A DNA stretch of 64,000 bases, from NCBI GenBank assembly GCA_947458455.1, contig CANGYJ010000017.1, positions 1 to 64,000 of the forward strand, in the 5' to 3' direction. Below are positions 60,516 through 64,000 of the stretch, piece by piece. Source of the stretch: Verrucomicrobiaceae bacterium (lineage in GTDB: Bacteria; Verrucomicrobiota; Verrucomicrobiia; Verrucomicrobiales; Verrucomicrobiaceae). Under the pieces are notes generated by a model that worked only from the letters and a program-made list of their open reading frames with translations, was not told the DNA's origin and did not search any database. Position 1 is the first letter of the stretch. Each line of letters begins with the position of its first letter. A program made the translations under genes and the position numbers.

Positions 60516-61745
60516 ATGCCGCTGATTGACACCCCGCGCTTCCCGTTCCAAACCTTCCGCCCCCAACTTTCGCCGCATTACATGCCCGATTCTTACGCGC
60601 TGCCCGAGAAGGAGTTTACCTCCTTCGTGCCCGGCTATTGGGCCGGAAAAAACATCTCTCCACAAGACTGGAACAGTGCCGCTTGGCAGCTCCGCAACCG
60701 CGTCACCACGCTGGCCCAGCTCGAAGAGCACCTCACGCTCTCGGATGAGGAGCGGGCGGGCGTCCTTCTCTCCGGCAACAAGCTGGCGATGGCGATCACG
60801 CCGCACTATTTCAACCTCATCCACGCCCACGATCCCTCCTGCCCCATCCGTCGGCAGGTCATCCCCCGCATCGAGGAGACCTGGGACGATCCCGATGAGA
60901 TGAGCGATCCCTGCGGCGAGGATAGCCACATGCCCGTGCCCGGTCTCGTGCATCGTTACCCGGACCGCGTGCTCTTCCTCGTCACGGATCGCTGCGCCAG
61001 CTACTGCCGCTACTGCACCCGTAGCCGCGTCGTCAGTGGCGTGGGCGAGCAGGAGCTTCACACGGAATTTGAGGCCGCTTTTCGCTATCTAGAAAAGCAC
61101 ACCGAGGTGCGTGATGTGCTCCTTTCCGGCGGTGATCCCCTGCTCTTCTCGGATGCGAAGCTCGATGCCCTGCTCACCCGCCTGCGCAGCATCAAGCACA
61201 TCGAATTCATCCGCCTCGGCACCCGCGTGCCCATCTTTGTGCCGCAGCGCATCACGCCCGAGCTTTGCCGCATGCTGCAAAAGCATCATCCGCTGTGGAT
61301 GAGCATTCACACCAATCATCCCCGTGAGCTGACCACGGAGGTGCGTGACGCTTTGAGCCTGCTCGCCAACCACGGCGTGCCGCTGGGTAATCAAAGTGTG
61401 CTCCTCCGCGGGGTCAACGACGACGCCGCGGTGATGAAAAGCCTTCTGCATAAGCTGCTCATGTGCCGTGTGCGCCCCTATTACCTCTACCAGTGTGATC
61501 TCATTCAGGGCAGCTCACACCTGCGCACGAGCGTCACCGAGGGCGTGGAGATCATCGAGCAGCTCCGCGGCCACACCACGGGTTATGCCGTCCCTCAATT
61601 CGTCATCGACGGCCCTGGCGGCGGTGGCAAAATCCCCGTGAATCCCGATTACGTCCTTCTCCGCGACGAGCAGCGTGTGCTCCTCCGAAACTACGAGGGC
61701 AAAACCTTCGAGTATCCCGAGCCTGCGCTCGTCCGGGTGTCCTGA
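60516..61745 (+). CDS. lysine 2,3-aminomutase-like radical SAM enzyme
   Basis: A 409-residue radical SAM protein of the KamA/EpmB family. The [4Fe-4S] motif is CASYCRYC (Cys160, 164, 167). Other features are VRDVLLSGGDPLLFSDAKLDALLTRL, IRLGTRVPIFVPQRI, NQSVLLRGVNDDAAVMKSLLHKLL and FVIDGPGGGGKIPVNP, with PLP attachment usually in this last region. Product is beta-lysine, or R-beta-lysylation of EF-P if EpmB-like. The N-terminal 100 residues match KamA rather than EpmB. EpmA is not seen nearby. Confidence 0.92.
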   Translation: MPLIDTPRFPFQTFRPQLSPHYMPDSYALPEKEFTSFVPGYWAGKNISPQDWNSAAWQLRNRVTTLAQLEEHLTLSDEERAGVLLSGNKLAMAITPHYFNLIHAHDPSCPIRRQVIPRIEETWDDPDEMSDPCGEDSHMPVPGLVHRYPDRVLFLVTDRCASYCRYCTRSRVVSGVGEQELHTEFEAAFRYLEKHTEVRDVLLSGGDPLLFSDAKLDALLTRLRSIKHIEFIRLGTRVPIFVPQRITPELCRMLQKHHPLWMSIHTNHPRELTTEVRDALSLLANHGVPLGNQSVLLRGVNDDAAVMKSLLHKLLMCRVRPYYLYQCDLIQGSSHLRTSVTEGVEIIEQLRGHTTGYAVPQFVIDGPGGGGKIPVNPDYVLLRDEQRVLLRNYEGKTFEYPEPALVRVS

Positions 61746-61867
61746 TGGTTTTCCTGTGGGGAGATTATAGTGATGATTCACCCAAATTCCCCGAACGATA
61801 CGGTGTTTGTTGGCCATTGTTGGCGAAAGTCCATCCCATCCTCCCCGGTTCTTGACGCACGTTTAAC

Positions 61868-63214
61868 ATGCCCTTACGTTCACTGTCAATGCGTTCTCCC
61901 CTCACTTCCCGACTCCCGGTCGCCGCCTTTGCCGTGGCCGCGACGTTTTTCACCGTTCAGACGCCTGCCTTTGCCTTGCTCGACTTCATCTTCGGCAAGA
62001 AGGAAAAGGTAGCACCGACCGCCGACGAACGCACGATGCAGGAGAAGGCTGCTCAGCAGCTCCTCAGCGAAGGCCTCGCCGCCCAAGAAGCTGGCAAATC
62101 GGGCCGCGCCAATGGCTACTACGAAAAGGTCGTGAAGCAGTATCCCTTCACCAAAGCCGCCGGTGAGGCTGCGTACCAGCGGGCCGTCATCGTTCGTCAC
62201 GCCGAAAACGACCTCGAGGATGCCTTTAACGCCTTCCAAGACTTCATCGATAATCACCGCCAGAGCCCTCGTTTTGCCGAAGCCATCGAAAGGCAGTATG
62301 AAATCGCCGAAGAGGCAAAAGGCGGCAAAAAGCAGCGCAGTCTGATCCTGCTGCCGATGAAGATGAACCCTTCGGACATCCTCGCCTTTTACGAAAAGAT
62401 CATCTCCAACGCCCCCTACGGCAAATTTGCCGCTCTGAGCCAGTTCAGCATCGCCGAGCTGCATCAGGATACCAATGAGAAGGACAAAGCGGTGCAGGCT
62501 TACCAGAAGGTCGTGGACAACTACCTTGGCACCTCGCAGGCCTCCGAAGCGCAGTTCCGCATCGCTTCCATCAGCAATGTGGCTGCGCAGCGCAGTGAGG
62601 ATGCCTCAAATCTCACCGCCACCCGCGATGCCCTCAAGACCTACATGGCCGTCAATCCTGGTGGCGAGCGCAAGCAAGAGGCTGAGCAGATCCTCCGCCA
62701 GGTCAACACGGCCGAGGCAAATCAATCCCTGACCGTCGCCAAGTTTTATCGCACTCAGGGCAAAACCGTCGCCGCGGCGATGTACCTCAACGAAGCGATC
62801 AAATTTGGCTCTCCCGAAGTCTCTGCTGAGGCACGCGAAATCCTGGCAGAACTTGCCGCCGAAGACCCGGAGGGTGTCACCCAATCCCGCCGCGGTCAGC
62901 CAGACCAGGATTTCACCAAGCTGGCCTCGAAAGATCTCAAATCCCGCCCCGATTACGTCGGCCCGATGGCGCCTGAACTCGCCCGTTTGGCTGAAAAGCC
63001 GCGCATGAGGTCCGGTAACGATTCCTTCATGCCCATCCCGCTCACCGAGCCTGCCCTGCCTTTGCAGCCCGGCGGTGCTAGCCCAATGCCCGGTTCCCTG
63101 CTGCCGACTCTCCCGGAGACGGAAAAGCCTGCCCTGCTCCCTGTGCCACCCACACCTAGCAGCACAGCGCCCGCTCCTGGCGCTCCTCCCGCCCCCTCGA
63201 AGCCAGCGTCGTAA
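61868..63214 (+). CDS. TPR-containing exported protein (BamD-like)
   Basis: A 448-residue protein. A signal sequence (PLTSRLPVAAFAVAATFFTVQTPAFA) precedes helical TPR-like repeats: GKSGRANGYYEKVVKQYPFTKAAGEAAYQRA, LEDAFNAFQDFIDNHRQSPRFAEAIERQY, and KAVQAYQKVVDNYLGTSQASEAQFRIA, as in BamD/YbgF-type outer-membrane proteins. The tail from about 370 is Pro-rich and low complexity. It is followed 58 bp later by an LptE-like gene, consistent with outer-membrane biogenesis. ATG at 61868; 61889 is an alternative start. Confidence 0.82.
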   Translation: MPLRSLSMRSPLTSRLPVAAFAVAATFFTVQTPAFALLDFIFGKKEKVAPTADERTMQEKAAQQLLSEGLAAQEAGKSGRANGYYEKVVKQYPFTKAAGEAAYQRAVIVRHAENDLEDAFNAFQDFIDNHRQSPRFAEAIERQYEIAEEAKGGKKQRSLILLPMKMNPSDILAFYEKIISNAPYGKFAALSQFSIAELHQDTNEKDKAVQAYQKVVDNYLGTSQASEAQFRIASISNVAAQRSEDASNLTATRDALKTYMAVNPGGERKQEAEQILRQVNTAEANQSLTVAKFYRTQGKTVAAAMYLNEAIKFGSPEVSAEAREILAELAAEDPEGVTQSRRGQPDQDFTKLASKDLKSRPDYVGPMAPELARLAEKPRMRSGNDSFMPIPLTEPALPLQPGGASPMPGSLLPTLPETEKPALLPVPPTPSSTAPAPGAPPAPSKPAS

Positions 63215-63272
63215 TTTCTTGCGTCGCGCGTTCCACTTCGCCATTCTCGCCGCCCTTCGTCGCAGCCCTCGC

Positions 63273-63782
63273 ATGAAACATCTTTCCTTTTTGCTCCTCG
63301 CCGCCGCTTGCGTCCTTTTGCCCGCCTGCGCAGGCTATCAGTTAGGGGGGCAAAAGCCGATCCGGCTTCGTGAGATTCGCACCTTGGCAGTGCCAGCCTT
63401 TGATAACCTGACATTGGAGCCCCGCGTGGCCGTCAATGCTACGAATGCGGCGATCAAGGCCATCCAAAACCATGGCACCTATGAGATCGTCCCTCGCGAT
63501 CAAGCCGATGCCGTGCTGAAAGCCAGTGTTCGCAATGTGCATCGCACTCAGTTTCGCTCGGATCGCACCAACATCCTGCGCAGCTCCCAGATGCAGGTCA
63601 CTCTCGATATCCAATACTCCATCGAAGATCGGAGCGGTCGCGTGCTCTACACCAATTTCGTCAACGGAGAGACCCAAATGCTCATCGACCCGAATTTGCA
63701 GCTTTCGGAGACCCAAGCTCTCGAAGACGCCGCCCAACGCGCCGCCATTAAACTTGCCGATGACATCTGCGAAGGCTGGTGA
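63273..63782 (+). CDS. lptE: LptE-like LPS-assembly lipoprotein
   Basis: A 169-residue outer-membrane lipoprotein. The signal [19 protein letters not shown] ends at the lipobox Cys19, followed by the typical AGYQLG. The mature protein has [29 protein letters not shown] and [16 protein letters not shown], in keeping with the LptE family, which forms a plug with LptD for lipopolysaccharide export. ATG at 63273. It overlaps the next gene by 23 bp. Confidence 0.85.
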   Translation: MKHLSFLLLAAACVLLPACAGYQLGGQKPIRLREIRTLAVPAFDNLTLEPRVAVNATNAAIKAIQNHGTYEIVPRDQADAVLKASVRNVHRTQFRSDRTNILRSSQMQVTLDIQYSIEDRSGRVLYTNFVNGETQMLIDPNLQLSETQALEDAAQRAAIKLADDICEGW

Positions 63783-64000
63783 CCTACTGCCGGAGGAGGA
63801 ACCGCTCGGAGCACCTCCTATCCAATCCCCCGAGGATGATCCTTTCGAGGCTCCTCAGCCCTCTCATCGTCTCGTTGCCGGCCTGCATCTCGTCGCCACG
63901 CCCATCGGCAATCTCGGCGACATCACGCCACGGGCCGTCGAAGCCCTGCGAAATGCCGATCTCGTCGCCTGCGAGGACACACGGCACTCCGGCATGCTTT
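63760..64000 (+). CDS. rsmI: 16S rRNA 2'-O-ribose methyltransferase RsmI (partial)
   Basis: The frame begins with ATG at 63760 and runs past the window edge. Its visible 80 residues contain an acidic, Pro-rich head ([17 protein letters not shown]) and then [37 protein letters not shown], which is the diagnostic N-terminus of RsmI (tetrapyrrole methylase fold). RsmI methylates the 2'-OH of C1402 in 16S rRNA. The overlap with lptE implies coupling. The head of about 36 residues is longer than usual for RsmI. Confidence 0.9.
   Translation, partial: MTSAKAGDLLPEEEPLGAPPIQSPEDDPFEAPQPSHRLVAGLHLVATPIGNLGDITPRAVEALRNADLVACEDTRHSGML

Overview
The window is GC-rich chromosomal DNA whose gene content fits a Gram-negative member of the Verrucomicrobiota (Verrucomicrobiaceae-like). 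The evidence is a PL10-type pectate lyase, a DUF1080 sugar-hydrolase-like protein, Tat-exported TIM-barrel and NHL-propeller proteins, a ceramidase-like protein, an ECF sigma factor, LptE/BamD-like and LolCDE-like envelope genes, and a TonB receptor. This is an inference from gene content; no rRNA is present to confirm it.

Layout. 1-1.95 kb is a mobile patch: a palindrome, a small Sel1-like ORF, an IS110 transposase remnant and a REP-type (Y1/HUH) transposase preceded by an iterated GAAAACGGGGTCAG motif. 2-13 kb holds housekeeping genes: recJ, a DUF3592 protein, an RluA-type pseudouridine synthase, a polyprenyl glycosylphosphotransferase, a small lipoprotein with miaA, aroB, a TIM-barrel epimerase and glycogen phosphorylase. 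13-20 kb is mostly on the minus strand: gluconokinase, PTS enzyme I, a DUF1080 protein, a D-2-hydroxyacid dehydrogenase, thyA and a frameshifted FHA protein, then a GGQ release-factor-like gene on plus. 20-33 kb: an AsmA-like protein, an RlmI-like methyltransferase, a folP-like gene, an ECF sigma factor, an esterase, a CcoI/FixI-type copper ATPase, the GDP-fucose pair fcl-gmd, two secreted unknowns, ygfZ and an AI-2E-family permease.

34-44 kb: a Pro/Ser-rich lipoprotein, a Lys/Ala-rich small basic protein, a cobalamin riboswitch with a BtuB-like receptor followed by a PAS-AraC regulator, tRNA-Val, an FtsX-like permease, a BlaI repressor with two operator dyads, a frameshifted M56 (BlaR1-like) sensor, a pectate lyase, and about 550 bp of nested inverted repeats. 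44-51 kb is a minus-strand block: a LolCDE-like exporter and a zinc ABC importer with an extra membrane-anchored protein. 51-64 kb: an L,D-transpeptidase, rhodanese, a BPL-N protein, a ceramidase-like protein, a VapBC-like toxin-antitoxin pair, a Kelch-like propeller, an NHL propeller, a medium-chain dehydrogenase, tRNA-Arg, a sugar-binding protein, a lysine-2,3-aminomutase-like enzyme, a TPR/BamD-like protein, LptE and the start of rsmI.

The most distinctive theme is short repeats interacting with genes. A palindromic element sits in frame inside the copper ATPase. An AATGACGAA-type intergenic repeat appears to encode the pectate lyase signal peptide. A repeat tract lies in the M56 sensor. 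Two genes (FHA and M56) are broken by short tandem duplications (8 bp and 14 bp) whose removal restores the reading frame.
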